Part shown: in pieces, positions 43,797 to 53,047 of the stretch
How positions within the stretch are numbered: position 1 is the stretch's first letter
Layout: the number at the start of each line of letters is the position of its first letter
NCBI GenBank assembly: GCA_024398845.1
Contig: JAKSIM010000006.1
Span: 19,652-83,651 of the forward strand
Source of the DNA: Fibrobacter sp.
GTDB taxonomy: Bacteria > Fibrobacterota > Fibrobacteria > Fibrobacterales > Fibrobacteraceae
Length of the DNA stretch: 64,000 bases
Reading direction: 5' to 3'
The notes under the pieces: model-generated
Told to the model about the DNA's origin: nothing
The model's input: only the letters and a program-made list of their open reading frames with translations
Databases searched by the model: none
Program-made: the position numbers and the translations under genes

Positions 43797-43811
43797 ACTT
43801 ATTGCAAACTG

Positions 43812-45773
43812 TTAAAGGCCATAATAGCGGATGTAATCGATGCTACCCTTGAAGAAACGATTATGAATAGCCTGATACATAGCATCATAACCAAGACCTA
43901 TATCGTAAGTCAACTGGGAAACATCACCTGCGTAAGCAGCAGCAACAGTCTGTTTACCATTTTGAAACACTTTAACGCTATCAGCGGTGCGTTCCATACG
44001 GATATCAGTCCATTCATCTAATGCCAAGGTATCACCCGCAAAAACCTGCCATTCCGTACCATCGGTATCCTCATCTCGGAAATGTACGCGAAGCACGCCA
44101 TTGTCAATGCGCACCATCCAACCATCGCCATAACGTCCAGGAGGCTCAGCAACAATAATGTTTTGCATATCGCCAAAAGCAGTTGGTTTAACACGAGCTT
44201 CCACAGCAAATTCATTGCGCAAGAACGTCTTGGAAAGGTAAACCATAAGACCAGATTCGCCATCCATATTAACAACACCTTCAGAAGCGGTCAAATGACC
44301 CACCTGAATTTTAGACGTGTTGTTGCTCATTGAATCAAGGCCAACAAAGGTCGGATCACTGAATTCCCAGGCAGCCAAAAGCTTTGGAGACTTTTTCGTC
44401 GGAGACGGTCCCGAAACATTAGACGAATCAACCGCATAAGAACCAAAGCGAATGTAATCTACGTAACCATCAAAGTAGCGAGTATGAAAGGCCTGATCGG
44501 CATCATCATAACCAATGCCCCAGTTATAAGACTGCTGATCCACATTACCCTCGCAAATTTCGTTAATGGTGAGTTCGCCATTCTGGAACACCTTCAAAGT
44601 TTTTTCAGAACGTTCCACACGAATCTGGGTCCATTCATTCAAAGCGACCGGAGCACCCGCGAAAACTTGCCAATCAGTGCCGTCCATATCGGAGTCTCGG
44701 AGATGGAAGCGGAGCGTCTCGCCATCCAAGCGAAGCATCCAGCCGTCACCATAACGTCCAGGAGGCTCAGCAACCACAATATTATTCATAGAACCATACG
44801 ACATCGGCTTGATTTTGGCTTCAATAACGAATGTATTGATATTCATGTCATTTTGGCGATTCACATAAAAACCGGATTTGCCATTGAAGTAGGCTATACC
44901 AGAATCAGCAGTAACTTCGCCTTCGCCAATAATCGCATCATGGCCATTACCCGAAAAATCACGACCAACATTGGCAGAATCATCAAATTCCCAATCGGCA
45001 ATCCACGCACCTTCAGCGGCCGAATCGTTGACAACCGGTTCAATTTTTTCAACTTTGATCGTATCAGATTCAGATTTCTTTTCAGGGAAGCCCTCGATTT
45101 CCTTCACGTTTTCAACATAAACGTGTTCCAATCGACCACCCTTGCAATGACACTTATCCTTTTCTTGTTTATCATGGCCAACAGTAATATTACCATGAAC
45201 ATCGCCCAGTTTGCCCTCAATCATAAAAGCGCCCTTGGCCTTACCATTCACATAAATAATTACAAAGGAATCAACGCGTTCTACACGAACATCTGTCCAC
45301 TCCTCAAAGGGCAGTTCACCGCCCACACTGACCTTTTTCCACTTTTCACTCTTGTCGTAATCACGCCAGTGAAATTCCAAATCGCCCTTTTCGGCACGAA
45401 CAATCCAGCCGTCACCATCACCATCAGTACCAGCAGCAGCAATGGTAAACGATTCCGCCGTATCCACAGCTACGGTAGCATCCACAGCAAAGTTACCTTC
45501 TTCGGTAATACTGTCATTTTCAGCAATAACCGAGATTTCTTCTTCAGGTTCAAAAGCTGCTGTTGTATCTTCAAAAGCCCAACCATGACGCACATTATGA
45601 GCACACATGGCAACTCTGGCTTGCGCAACAGAAGTCTCAACTTCCTTTGCATCGCCCCCCACTTGAGCGACAACCTCGTCCCCTGTTTCAGAGGAATTTG
45701 CTACAGATTCAGAATCTGTAGAACACCCCCACATGGAGGTCAAGGCCAAAACGCCTAACCAAAACTTTTTCAT
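43812..45773 (-). CDS. LamG-domain surface lipoprotein (three concanavalin-like domains)
   Basis: 653-residue lipoprotein: lipobox MWGC, acidic linker, then three LamG/concanavalin A-like jelly-roll domains. Domain 1 (about 60-205) is the most divergent; domains 2 and 3 (about 225-410 and 430-650) each contain NIIVAEPPGRYGDGWM, a WQVFAG strand, an EWT-x-IR-x-ER turn and end with a VDYIRFG or IDYIRYYG strand. The repeats share a 24-base identical run in DNA (near 44135 and 44753), showing recent duplication or conversion. Such domains usually bind glycans. The ATG at 45773 follows AGGAG. A terminator follows. Confidence 0.85.
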   Translation of the reverse strand: MKKFWLGVLALTSMWGCSTDSESVANSSETGDEVVAQVGGDAKEVETSVAQARVAMCAHNVRHGWAFEDTTAAFEPEEEISVIAENDSITEEGNFAVDATVAVDTAESFTIAAAGTDGDGDGWIVRAEKGDLEFHWRDYDKSEKWKKVSVGGELPFEEWTDVRVERVDSFVIIYVNGKAKGAFMIEGKLGDVHGNITVGHDKQEKDKCHCKGGRLEHVYVENVKEIEGFPEKKSESDTIKVEKIEPVVNDSAAEGAWIADWEFDDSANVGRDFSGNGHDAIIGEGEVTADSGIAYFNGKSGFYVNRQNDMNINTFVIEAKIKPMSYGSMNNIVVAEPPGRYGDGWMLRLDGETLRFHLRDSDMDGTDWQVFAGAPVALNEWTQIRVERSEKTLKVFQNGELTINEICEGNVDQQSYNWGIGYDDADQAFHTRYFDGYVDYIRFGSYAVDSSNVSGPSPTKKSPKLLAAWEFSDPTFVGLDSMSNNTSKIQVGHLTASEGVVNMDGESGLMVYLSKTFLRNEFAVEARVKPTAFGDMQNIIVAEPPGRYGDGWMVRIDNGVLRVHFRDEDTDGTEWQVFAGDTLALDEWTDIRMERTADSVKVFQNGKQTVAAAYAGDVSQLTYDIGLGYDAMYQAIHNRFFKGSIDYIRYYGL

Positions 45774-45872
45774 TTTATTTCTCCTAAAGTTCATTCCCTA
45801 TAGTAATATAAGAAAAAAAAGGTTTGAAAGTCAAACCTTTTTCAAATCAAGTTTACGAACAAATCGTAAAAT

Positions 45873-46502
45873 TTACTCGTTTTGGGCAACACTGATTAGA
45901 AAACCATATTGCAACGGCAAGAAATTTGAAAATCTGAGCAAGCGAGGCATAAACTTAAGTTGTTTACGAATCCCAATAATTTGATTGACCAGCAAACCAT
46001 TTTCTTTTGCAAAACGTAAAAAACTCTTTTTTGTCCAGAAAGTTTTATGGTTAACATCTAAAACCCCAATGCAGCGTTCTCCCTGGTCAACCTTCACATA
46101 ACGAAAATCGCGCAGAATAATAATTTGAAGGATCGTTTCCAAGCTCAAAAAATTCGGGAGCGAAATAAGAATGTGTCCATTCGGATTCAAGTGCTTTTTG
46201 CAGAAACTAATCAAATCCACAGGATCATTCACGTGTTCCAGCACATCGCACATAACAATCAAATCAAACTTCTTATCGTCCGTATACTGTTCATAGAACA
46301 CATGATGATATTCATTAAAGCCACCAGGAACCTTGTCTGCAGTTTGCGCATCCGTGCGATTTTCAGGTTCAATAGCAACCTTATAAGCGTTCTTTGGGTA
46401 AAGAACACAGTTAACGCCAGCACCGGCACCAATTTCAAGAACACTCTTCGCATCCTGGGGCACCAGCATGGCAATGTCACGTCGCACTTTATTTTTATAC
46501 AT
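45873..46502 (-). CDS. Class I SAM-dependent methyltransferase
   Basis: 209-residue methyltransferase. Motif I is VLEIGAGAGVN, an acidic residue for the ribose follows in VAIEPEN, and motif IV-like CDVLEHVNDP is typical of the UbiE/COQ5 or glycan-linked Methyltransf_11/23 group. AAGGAT precedes the ATG by 6 bases. It sits among envelope genes (GT2, LamG lipoproteins, flippase-like protein) and may methylate a surface sugar; the substrate is unknown. It is divergent from the flippase-like gene, with 75 bases between. Confidence 0.88.
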   Translation of the reverse strand: MYKNKVRRDIAMLVPQDAKSVLEIGAGAGVNCVLYPKNAYKVAIEPENRTDAQTADKVPGGFNEYHHVFYEQYTDDKKFDLIVMCDVLEHVNDPVDLISFCKKHLNPNGHILISLPNFLSLETILQIIILRDFRYVKVDQGERCIGVLDVNHKTFWTKKSFLRFAKENGLLVNQIIGIRKQLKFMPRLLRFSNFLPLQYGFLISVAQNE

Positions 46503-46564
46503 AAAAGAATCCTTATCTTCTGCATAAATATAAATTTTTCGACATTAGAAAACTATTCGTTTTC

Positions 46565-46570
46565 TATTTT
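46565..46570 (+). promoter_or_regulatory. -10 box of flippase-like gene, leaderless-type
   Basis: TATTTT with seven bases before the ATG at 46578. No Shine-Dalgarno sequence; the -35 is unclear. Confidence 0.35.
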
Positions 46571-46577
46571 ATCAAGC

Positions 46578-47528
46578 ATGAACGGCCATAAAAACATTTT
46601 GAAAGGAAAAATAAAGACAATACTCCAACTATTGGTTAGTATTGCTGGTCTAGCCTTTATTTTCTACAAGGTCCCGTTCGTCGAAGTGAGCGAGAACTGG
46701 AATATCGGGATGCTCCCCTGGGTCATCGCCATGTGCATTGCAGCAACCCTCATCATGATTATCCAAGCAAACCGCTGGAAAGGCCTTTCGGTACAAGGTC
46801 CAAGCATTCCGTTCAAAACATACTACGCCTATACCGCTCTGGGATATTTTTTCAACAACATTCTTCCGACCGGCTTTGGCGGAGATGCAGTAAAATCCCT
46901 CGCCTTTGGAAAGCGGTTCAACCAAACCAGCCAATCCGTTTCCGCAGTTCTTATTTCCAGAATTCAAGGGTTACTCGCTATGTTTCTCTGTTTCTTTGTA
47001 GCTTTGCCCTTTGCACTCACCCACGTAGACATTCCATTGAAATACACGTTTATTATGTGCGGAGCACTTTTTATTTGCGTAGCGATTATCGTTGGATGCC
47101 TATTTAGTGACAAAATTCCACTACCGCAATTTATTTTAAATAAATTAACATTCATTCCTAAATTACAAAAGAGCCTTTCCATTTACAGAAACTACCGCAA
47201 GCAAATGTTTTTATCTTCGTTGGATTCACTCTGGATACAGTTATTGACCTTATTCACAGCCTACGCCTTTTTCAAAGCTGTCGGTTTAGACATTGATATA
47301 AGTCTCATCGTTGTTTTCACAAGCATTACGGCTGTCATCACAATGCTTCCAATTTCGCTCAACGGCATCGGCATTCGCGAAGGCATTCAAGTCGCTCTAT
47401 ATACCGGAATTTTGGGAATCCCCGCCGCTTTGGTTCTGTCTGCAGGACTTTTAGGCTACCTTCCGTTATTATTCCAAGCAGCACAAGGAGCGGTCGTTTT
47501 AGCCATATCAAAAAAGAGTGACTCCTAA
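46578..47528 (+). CDS. Flippase-like membrane protein (LPG synthase TM-region / AglD family)
   Basis: 316-residue polytopic protein with about eight hydrophobic helices, of the UPF0104/lysylphosphatidylglycerol-synthase transmembrane family. Signature parts are QANRWKGLS, YFFNNILPTGFGGDAVKS and the C-terminal LPISLNGIGIREG. Members move or modify lipid-linked substrates; the catalytic transferase domain of MprF is absent. The frame is open upstream, but the only plausible start is the ATG at 46578; no Shine-Dalgarno sequence is seen and a -10-like box lies 7 bases away. It is next to the methyltransferase, divergent. Confidence 0.82.
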   Translation: MNGHKNILKGKIKTILQLLVSIAGLAFIFYKVPFVEVSENWNIGMLPWVIAMCIAATLIMIIQANRWKGLSVQGPSIPFKTYYAYTALGYFFNNILPTGFGGDAVKSLAFGKRFNQTSQSVSAVLISRIQGLLAMFLCFFVALPFALTHVDIPLKYTFIMCGALFICVAIIVGCLFSDKIPLPQFILNKLTFIPKLQKSLSIYRNYRKQMFLSSLDSLWIQLLTLFTAYAFFKAVGLDIDISLIVVFTSITAVITMLPISLNGIGIREGIQVALYTGILGIPAALVLSAGLLGYLPLLFQAAQGAVVLAISKKSDS

Positions 47529-47542
47529 CGCGCCACTCTTTT
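47512..47542. terminator. Bidirectional terminator
   Basis: Perfect 9-bp arms AAAAGAGTG/CACTCTTTT overlap the stop codon of the flippase-like gene and serve the convergent LamG gene as well; T-runs on both strands. Confidence 0.82.
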
Positions 47543-47560
47543 GGAAAATCTTAAAATCTC

Positions 47561-49564
47561 TTAAAGTCCTTCTTCAGAAGGCGCATTGAAGCGCACGAAG
47601 TCAATTTTACCCTTGGCAAATTCGGATCCACCATTAAGCGGATTATAACCTATCGCCAAATCCGAAGTCAGGTGGCTCAAATCCCCCTTAAATTCAGCGG
47701 CCATTCGCAAGCCACCATCAATTCTCACGTTAAGGCTATAAAAAACAACTCCATCAAGTTCCGATTTCGCCGGGAAAATTTTAACCCGGACCTCAATCCA
47801 TTGATTTTCTGCAACACTTTCCAATTTTATTGGTTCCCAGGCATTATTAATACCATCATCCATGGCTTCAAAATTCACCTCCCCATTCGACACTGAAATT
47901 CTCCACCCATCGCCATCTCCTGTTTTTGGAGAGGAACCAAAGATAGTAGATCTTTCGTTCACATCCGTAAGCATAAAGCGAACACTCACATCGACCCCTT
48001 TGGATTTGAAGTCGTCCGTCAACGGAATCAAAAGTCCCGAAGAACCATCTAAAACAAGAGCCGAGCAATCTCCATCTGGTGCTCCTACACCAAGATTTGC
48101 GTGGTTTTTACCCCCAGCATCAAATCCAAGATCATTAATATCATTGAATTCGTAAGCTACCGCAAAGTCTGTAATAGAAGGATCAGCCTCTATCGCCGGA
48201 CAAACGAGAGTTTCGTCAAGGGCGGCAACTTTCACCCGTCCCGTAGTCTCGTCTTCTATCAAACGAGCTTGCATCTTCTCCGGAACCTCTTCAGGCGTTT
48301 CGTCTTCTAAAACACCAAAGCGGACATAATCCATTTTTCCGACAAAATAGCGTTCAGCCATTCTAGTCTGATTCATAGCGTCATAGCCGAGGCCAAGATC
48401 ATACGTATCATTAACAACATTCCCAATATATACATCTTCAACAACAGTTTCTCCATTCACTTGAATGATGATCTTTCCTGACGAATGCTTTTCTGCTCTG
48501 ATGACAGTCCATTCATTCAAAGCAACTTTACCTGCTCTAAACACTTTCCATTGTGAGCTATTTTTTGAATCATCCCGAAGATGGAACATCACCTCTCCAT
48601 TATCTAAGCGAAGTTGCCACCCAGAGAAAGTATTTCCCGGAGGTTCCGACACCAAAATATTCTGCATTGTATTGAACTTTTCGGGATATACGCGAGCCTC
48701 AACAACAAAGCCATTCGATTTGAAAGTTTCACTCAGTGGAATTACAAAACCCGATTTACCATCAAGTATAACATTGTCGCAATCGCCATTAACTTTCCCT
48801 TGGACAACCTTAGCATTGTTCTTGCCAAAATAATCAGCGCCCAAATCATTCGGGTCATTAAATTCATAGGCTACCACAAAAGGAGAGTCTATTTGAACGG
48901 GCTTTTGTTCCGCACACACTATTTTTTCCAAAGAAGAACTAGACTCGGCAGAAGACGAGCTCAATTCAATACTACTAGAACTAGCGACACTCGAACTGTA
49001 CTTTTCTTTCGAACTGCTAGAAGACCTGGCCGAAGAGGAACTCCGCTTATCACTTAGCGAACTGGACCTAGGCTTTTCAGAATCATTCTTAACATTGAGA
49101 TAATAGAATTTCCCTTCTTGTTCTGAACATAAACACGGATTTATTTTGAAAACAGGCTGTTCTTTCAAGAAGGAGTACAATTCCTCATCTTCATAAAACC
49201 GATACATACAGCCTTGAATGTCCGCACTCACAAAATGATTGTGTGCCGAAGGGGAATTGGCCAAATCCATAACCAGGATTTTATAATTATCCGCGTTTTC
49301 ATCATACTCAATGGAACGGGCTTCCATATTACGCGAATAAGAATACATTACAGACATCGCTTTATTCAAGATGTCTTTTTTCATGAAACTGGTTTCATCA
49401 TGAAAAGGCTCCCATGAAACTTCATTTAAATCATACCCGTAAATATCGGCACATTGTTCTTCCTCAGAAACTTCTTTAACAGCGTTATCTGCAAAAGAAG
49501 AATCGTCTCCACAAGCAGCGAAAAGAAATGACAAAAAAACAAGAGATAGTGTCTTTTTTTTCAT
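47561..49564 (-). CDS. LamG-domain lipoprotein with poly-serine linker
   Basis: 667-residue lipoprotein: lipobox FAAC, then an N-terminal domain of about 150 residues with several Cys, a long Ser-rich linker (about 185-235), and two concanavalin/LamG-like domains. The first carries NILVSEPPGNTFSGWQLRLD and ends MDYVRFG, closely related to the repeats of the 43812 lipoprotein; the second is more diverged and ends IDFVRFN. The start at 49564 follows AAAGGG. A TATATTTG -10-like motif lies upstream. Probably a surface glycan-binding protein. Confidence 0.82.
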   Translation of the reverse strand: MKKKTLSLVFLSFLFAACGDDSSFADNAVKEVSEEEQCADIYGYDLNEVSWEPFHDETSFMKKDILNKAMSVMYSYSRNMEARSIEYDENADNYKILVMDLANSPSAHNHFVSADIQGCMYRFYEDEELYSFLKEQPVFKINPCLCSEQEGKFYYLNVKNDSEKPRSSSLSDKRSSSSARSSSSSKEKYSSSVASSSSIELSSSSAESSSSLEKIVCAEQKPVQIDSPFVVAYEFNDPNDLGADYFGKNNAKVVQGKVNGDCDNVILDGKSGFVIPLSETFKSNGFVVEARVYPEKFNTMQNILVSEPPGNTFSGWQLRLDNGEVMFHLRDDSKNSSQWKVFRAGKVALNEWTVIRAEKHSSGKIIIQVNGETVVEDVYIGNVVNDTYDLGLGYDAMNQTRMAERYFVGKMDYVRFGVLEDETPEEVPEKMQARLIEDETTGRVKVAALDETLVCPAIEADPSITDFAVAYEFNDINDLGFDAGGKNHANLGVGAPDGDCSALVLDGSSGLLIPLTDDFKSKGVDVSVRFMLTDVNERSTIFGSSPKTGDGDGWRISVSNGEVNFEAMDDGINNAWEPIKLESVAENQWIEVRVKIFPAKSELDGVVFYSLNVRIDGGLRMAAEFKGDLSHLTSDLAIGYNPLNGGSEFAKGKIDFVRFNAPSEEGL

Positions 49565-49710
49565 AGCAAAACCCTTTTTATTTTTCACAAATATACCCTC
49601 ACAAAACCAACAAATCAAGAGTTTTGGGGAAAAGACCTAAAATTTCTTTACACATTTATCGTTTTTTTTATCTATTTTTTATAAAATTCTTCTTCAAGAA
49701 GGTTCTTTTT

Positions 49711-51558
49711 ATGAAAATTTTCAAAGGTTTGGCATTATCGTTCATCTGCGGTTCCGCACTTCTCGTTGGTTGCGGCGACGACAGCAGTAGCAGTTCCGCC
49801 GAAAGCAACATTGGCCTTCCGGACACTCCAAGTTTCAGTGTGTCCACTTGCCAAACAGTAACCGACCCATCCTTGTCCACGCAGCTGGAATCCGCCAAGG
49901 CGGACATTTCCGAAATTCTGAAAGCCATCGGTGATACCGAATGGGAACGCGCCCAGGCAATGAGCGCAGGTAACAAGAAAATCTTCAAGGACGTTCTTGA
50001 CAAGTTCCCAGGCAACTGCGAAGCACAGCTCGGTTATACCGTAAGCATTATTACAGACCTCGTGAACAACAGGGAGGTCAAGGGCTTTATCGACAGCGTC
50101 ACGAACAAGCAAAAGTTTGCCGACCTGGACGTAGAAGACTTCAACAAGTACCTCATTAACGCCGACGGTACAAAGATGTCAGAACAGTTGCAAAAGGCCG
50201 TAGCTTCCGCAATTCCATCTGTTGACTCAGCCGTCATTTTCATGAAGAACATCGTCGCTGACGAGAACTTTGTCTGCAACTACACCTACGAAGACAGGAC
50301 ATACGAACTGGACCGTGGGGAATTCGCCCCGGCACTCGCCGCCCTCTATGTTGCAAAGTCCATCCTTACCATGGCCGCAAGCCTGAACATTGACTTCAGC
50401 TACAAGGGCAATTACGAATGGATGAATGACGTGAACAAGAACATAGACCAAGATTCCATTTCGAATGAATCCAAGAGCCACATTGAAAATCTGTTGAGCA
50501 AGAGCAGCAGTTTCACCACGGTATATGACAATTGGAAGCAGGCTTACAAAAACATTCCGAACTTACTCGACTCCGCCATCAGCTACGTACAAATCGGTTT
50601 GCAGTACGGCATCGACGAATCCAAGAAGGGCTACGAGTCCCAAAAGAACGACCTTTATATCGTTGGTGACGACGAGATGTCCGACGTGAGCGCAAGCGAC
50701 TTCCAGAAGGCCATTGACTCATTGGAATACTACCGCAAGACATTAACAACCGGCGTTGAAATCACACTCCCCGCCGGAAGCAAGGTGACGGTCAACCTCG
50801 GCAAGTTCTTTGAAATCACTGACGGCTGGCAAGACTACTTCCCGTACCACAAGGTGAACGACGTTTCTACATGGCTTATCCCGGAAGAAGGGAACTATGT
50901 ATGGGACAAAGAACTGATTTTCCGCTCTTATGCGGCGAAAAAACTGAGCAGCACCATTGAAAATATTTACAAGAAACAAACTCAGAACATTTATTATGTA
51001 TGGGCAAGCATATACGGTTTAAGCTACGACAATGTTGCAAGAATTCGCGTGTCTGTTGAGACCAAAGATGACAAGTACCGTTATGAAGTTTTTGACATTT
51101 TCTTTGATGGTTGCACAATGATCTTTACAAATGACACAACAGACATTTACTACTCCTCTTTAGACGAACCAATTATGGAATCTCTTGACCCCATCAAACT
51201 CAGTTCGGACTTCTGCAAGGTTGAAAACGGTGAAGTTCTATTTGCCAAATCCATCAATTCTCCTGAAGTAAACTGGATTACCTTTACCGATGCCAAAGGC
51301 AACAAGACGATTTCTTGGCAGACCCTTGCAACAGGCCATATCGTGAACGGGAAGCTAGAACACTACAAGATTGATGAACTCAAGAGCCTCATCATCTTCC
51401 CGGACATTACCTTCGGCGGAATTCTCCCGGGCATGACCGTCGAAAAGTTCTGGGAAACTCTCAAAAAAGAAACCCGCGACGACGATGAAGATGACGACTG
51501 GGACGATGATTGGGACGATAGCTGGGATGATTACGACTGGGACGACGAAGATTGGTAA
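49711..51558 (+). CDS. Lipoprotein with Asp/Trp-rich C-terminal tail
   Basis: 615-residue lipoprotein: lipobox LVGC, then GDDSSSSSAES. The N-terminal half is helical with TPR-like content (AKADISEILKAIGDTEWERAQAM), the second half is strand-rich. The last 26 residues (bases 51478-51555) contain only Asp, Glu, Trp, Ser and Tyr, as imperfect WDD repeats. The ATG at 49711 follows AAGAAGG. The next gene's TTG start lies 7 bases inside this gene, so this lipoprotein is coupled to an outer-membrane protein. No family recognised. Confidence 0.78.
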   Translation: MKIFKGLALSFICGSALLVGCGDDSSSSSAESNIGLPDTPSFSVSTCQTVTDPSLSTQLESAKADISEILKAIGDTEWERAQAMSAGNKKIFKDVLDKFPGNCEAQLGYTVSIITDLVNNREVKGFIDSVTNKQKFADLDVEDFNKYLINADGTKMSEQLQKAVASAIPSVDSAVIFMKNIVADENFVCNYTYEDRTYELDRGEFAPALAALYVAKSILTMAASLNIDFSYKGNYEWMNDVNKNIDQDSISNESKSHIENLLSKSSSFTTVYDNWKQAYKNIPNLLDSAISYVQIGLQYGIDESKKGYESQKNDLYIVGDDEMSDVSASDFQKAIDSLEYYRKTLTTGVEITLPAGSKVTVNLGKFFEITDGWQDYFPYHKVNDVSTWLIPEEGNYVWDKELIFRSYAAKKLSSTIENIYKKQTQNIYYVWASIYGLSYDNVARIRVSVETKDDKYRYEVFDIFFDGCTMIFTNDTTDIYYSSLDEPIMESLDPIKLSSDFCKVENGEVLFAKSINSPEVNWITFTDAKGNKTISWQTLATGHIVNGKLEHYKIDELKSLIIFPDITFGGILPGMTVEKFWETLKKETRDDDEDDDWDDDWDDSWDDYDWDDEDW

Positions 51559-52994
51559 TTCTTGCCGCCACATTAGCGCTGTTGGCCATTAGCGCCAGTG
51601 CAGCGGAAGCCTACAACAATAAAAGTTCCGTCGATTGCGGCGGACTTTTTTTGCTACATACAAGCGACAAGCAATTTTCTATAAGAGAATGCAACGAAAG
51701 TGCGTCTTTTGACATCAAGAACCTCACGCTCTACGGAAGCCTCGCGCATTACCGTATCATGGGACGTTACAGCGACAAATGGGACCTTAAAGGAACGAAC
51801 GAGCTCAAGTTCGGTAGTGCCGGTTTTGAAAGTCGTTTCAAATACACAACCTTGGGCGTTGACGTCAGCAGCCTACCATTCATCCACGCAAAAATTGACG
51901 TACACCACCCGGACTCACTATTTTTCGTAGGCGCAAGCCTCGCAAAAGGCGACCCCAAAATAGGGAACATCCGCTGGATTTCAGAGAACAAACGTGACAT
52001 CGTCCACGAAATTTCCGTAGATTGGCAAACACACTTTCTTTATAGAGGTTTTAACGCTGGCTCCAAAATCGGGAAGCAGCAGATTAGCGCTACGGCAGGT
52101 TTCCTAAAAACAAATCCCGAAAACCCAGACAAGGAATACTACGTTCGCGATTCCGTACAAGCGATTGTTCTTGACGGGAACTACAACATAGCCTTGAACA
52201 AGGACACCATCGAAGCGCAATACATCTTTGCCAATGCCGACATTTATTTATTCGGGATTATGCAACAGGAATCTAGCCGCAAAAGATTCATGTACGTACC
52301 GCTAGAAGCGAACTTGCACTACGCCGGAGCCAGATGGAAACGTCAGAACATGCTCGCGCACATGAACTTCGTTTACGTTAATGGCGAAATGGATTCCAAC
52401 CCAGACCGGTTCTTTGAAACACTCGCCCCGAACAGGGCCCTCCCCTCATCCGTTTTAAAGGCACTTTCATTCTCTTTTTTGCAAAAGGCTTTCCGCACAG
52501 ATGTTGACCTCGACGTCATGGGAATTTTCGGAGGATTTGCTTACCAGTGGCCATTGGGAAGTAAGTTCATTTTCACCCCAAAAGTCCGCATCGATGGTTA
52601 TTTTGTCCAAGGCGAAGTTGACATTCGCCAAAAAACCGAGACCAAAATCATCATTTCTGCCAAAAGCTATATAGATGAATACACCCGTAAACTGAGTAGT
52701 TTCGGAAGTGTTCTTACTTTAGGGAGTGAACTTTCTATCGGGAAAAGCCTCGCCCTTGATTTCAGCATGACGCAGCTCATTCCATTCCATATAAACTACA
52801 AGGAAGTCCGCCCCGGAGAATTCCACGACGCAAACAAACAGGAAAGCACACAAAAACAGGGCGGGACAAAAGGCACGTCGCATAACAAAGACGACCGCCC
52901 ACAGGACCACGTAACGGGAGAAGTTCCGAACAAAGTTTCTGCCGCATTCCGTAACGGATTCGCGACAAACTTCTCGATTGTGTACAGGATATAA
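51552..52994 (+). CDS. Outer-membrane beta-barrel protein, TTG start
   Basis: 480-residue exported protein. The signal peptide (ILAATLALLAISASAAEA) begins right at a TTG overlapping the stop of the preceding lipoprotein; no ATG or GTG is available before the hydrophobic core, so the TTG, used through coupling, is the best start. The mature protein has many amphipathic strands (such as FRTDVDLDVMGIFGGF and KFIFTPKVRIDGYF) and a final strand FSIVYRI ending in a hydrophobic residue, the BAM signal layout. A polar, unstructured loop near residues 425-455 is rich in Gln, Lys, Gly. Partner of the Asp/Trp-tail lipoprotein. Confidence 0.72.
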   Translation: MVILAATLALLAISASAAEAYNNKSSVDCGGLFLLHTSDKQFSIRECNESASFDIKNLTLYGSLAHYRIMGRYSDKWDLKGTNELKFGSAGFESRFKYTTLGVDVSSLPFIHAKIDVHHPDSLFFVGASLAKGDPKIGNIRWISENKRDIVHEISVDWQTHFLYRGFNAGSKIGKQQISATAGFLKTNPENPDKEYYVRDSVQAIVLDGNYNIALNKDTIEAQYIFANADIYLFGIMQQESSRKRFMYVPLEANLHYAGARWKRQNMLAHMNFVYVNGEMDSNPDRFFETLAPNRALPSSVLKALSFSFLQKAFRTDVDLDVMGIFGGFAYQWPLGSKFIFTPKVRIDGYFVQGEVDIRQKTETKIIISAKSYIDEYTRKLSSFGSVLTLGSELSIGKSLALDFSMTQLIPFHINYKEVRPGEFHDANKQESTQKQGGTKGTSHNKDDRPQDHVTGEVPNKVSAAFRNGFATNFSIVYRI

Positions 52995-53026
52995 AAAACT
53001 CCCGTTTTTTTTGCGGGAGCCTTTTT
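52993..53026. terminator. Bidirectional terminator between barrel gene and gpsA
   Basis: CTCCCG (52999-53004) pairs with CGGGAG (53014-53019); T5 follows on the plus strand and a T6 equivalent on the minus strand. Confidence 0.82.
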
Positions 53027-53047
53027 ACATAAATAAGCAGAAACTTA

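Noticed and set aside
51478..51558. Asp/Trp tail as a frameshift artefact
   Set aside because: The frame remains open to a stop that overlaps the next gene's signal-peptide start in the usual coupled way, and repeats keep the three-base phase.
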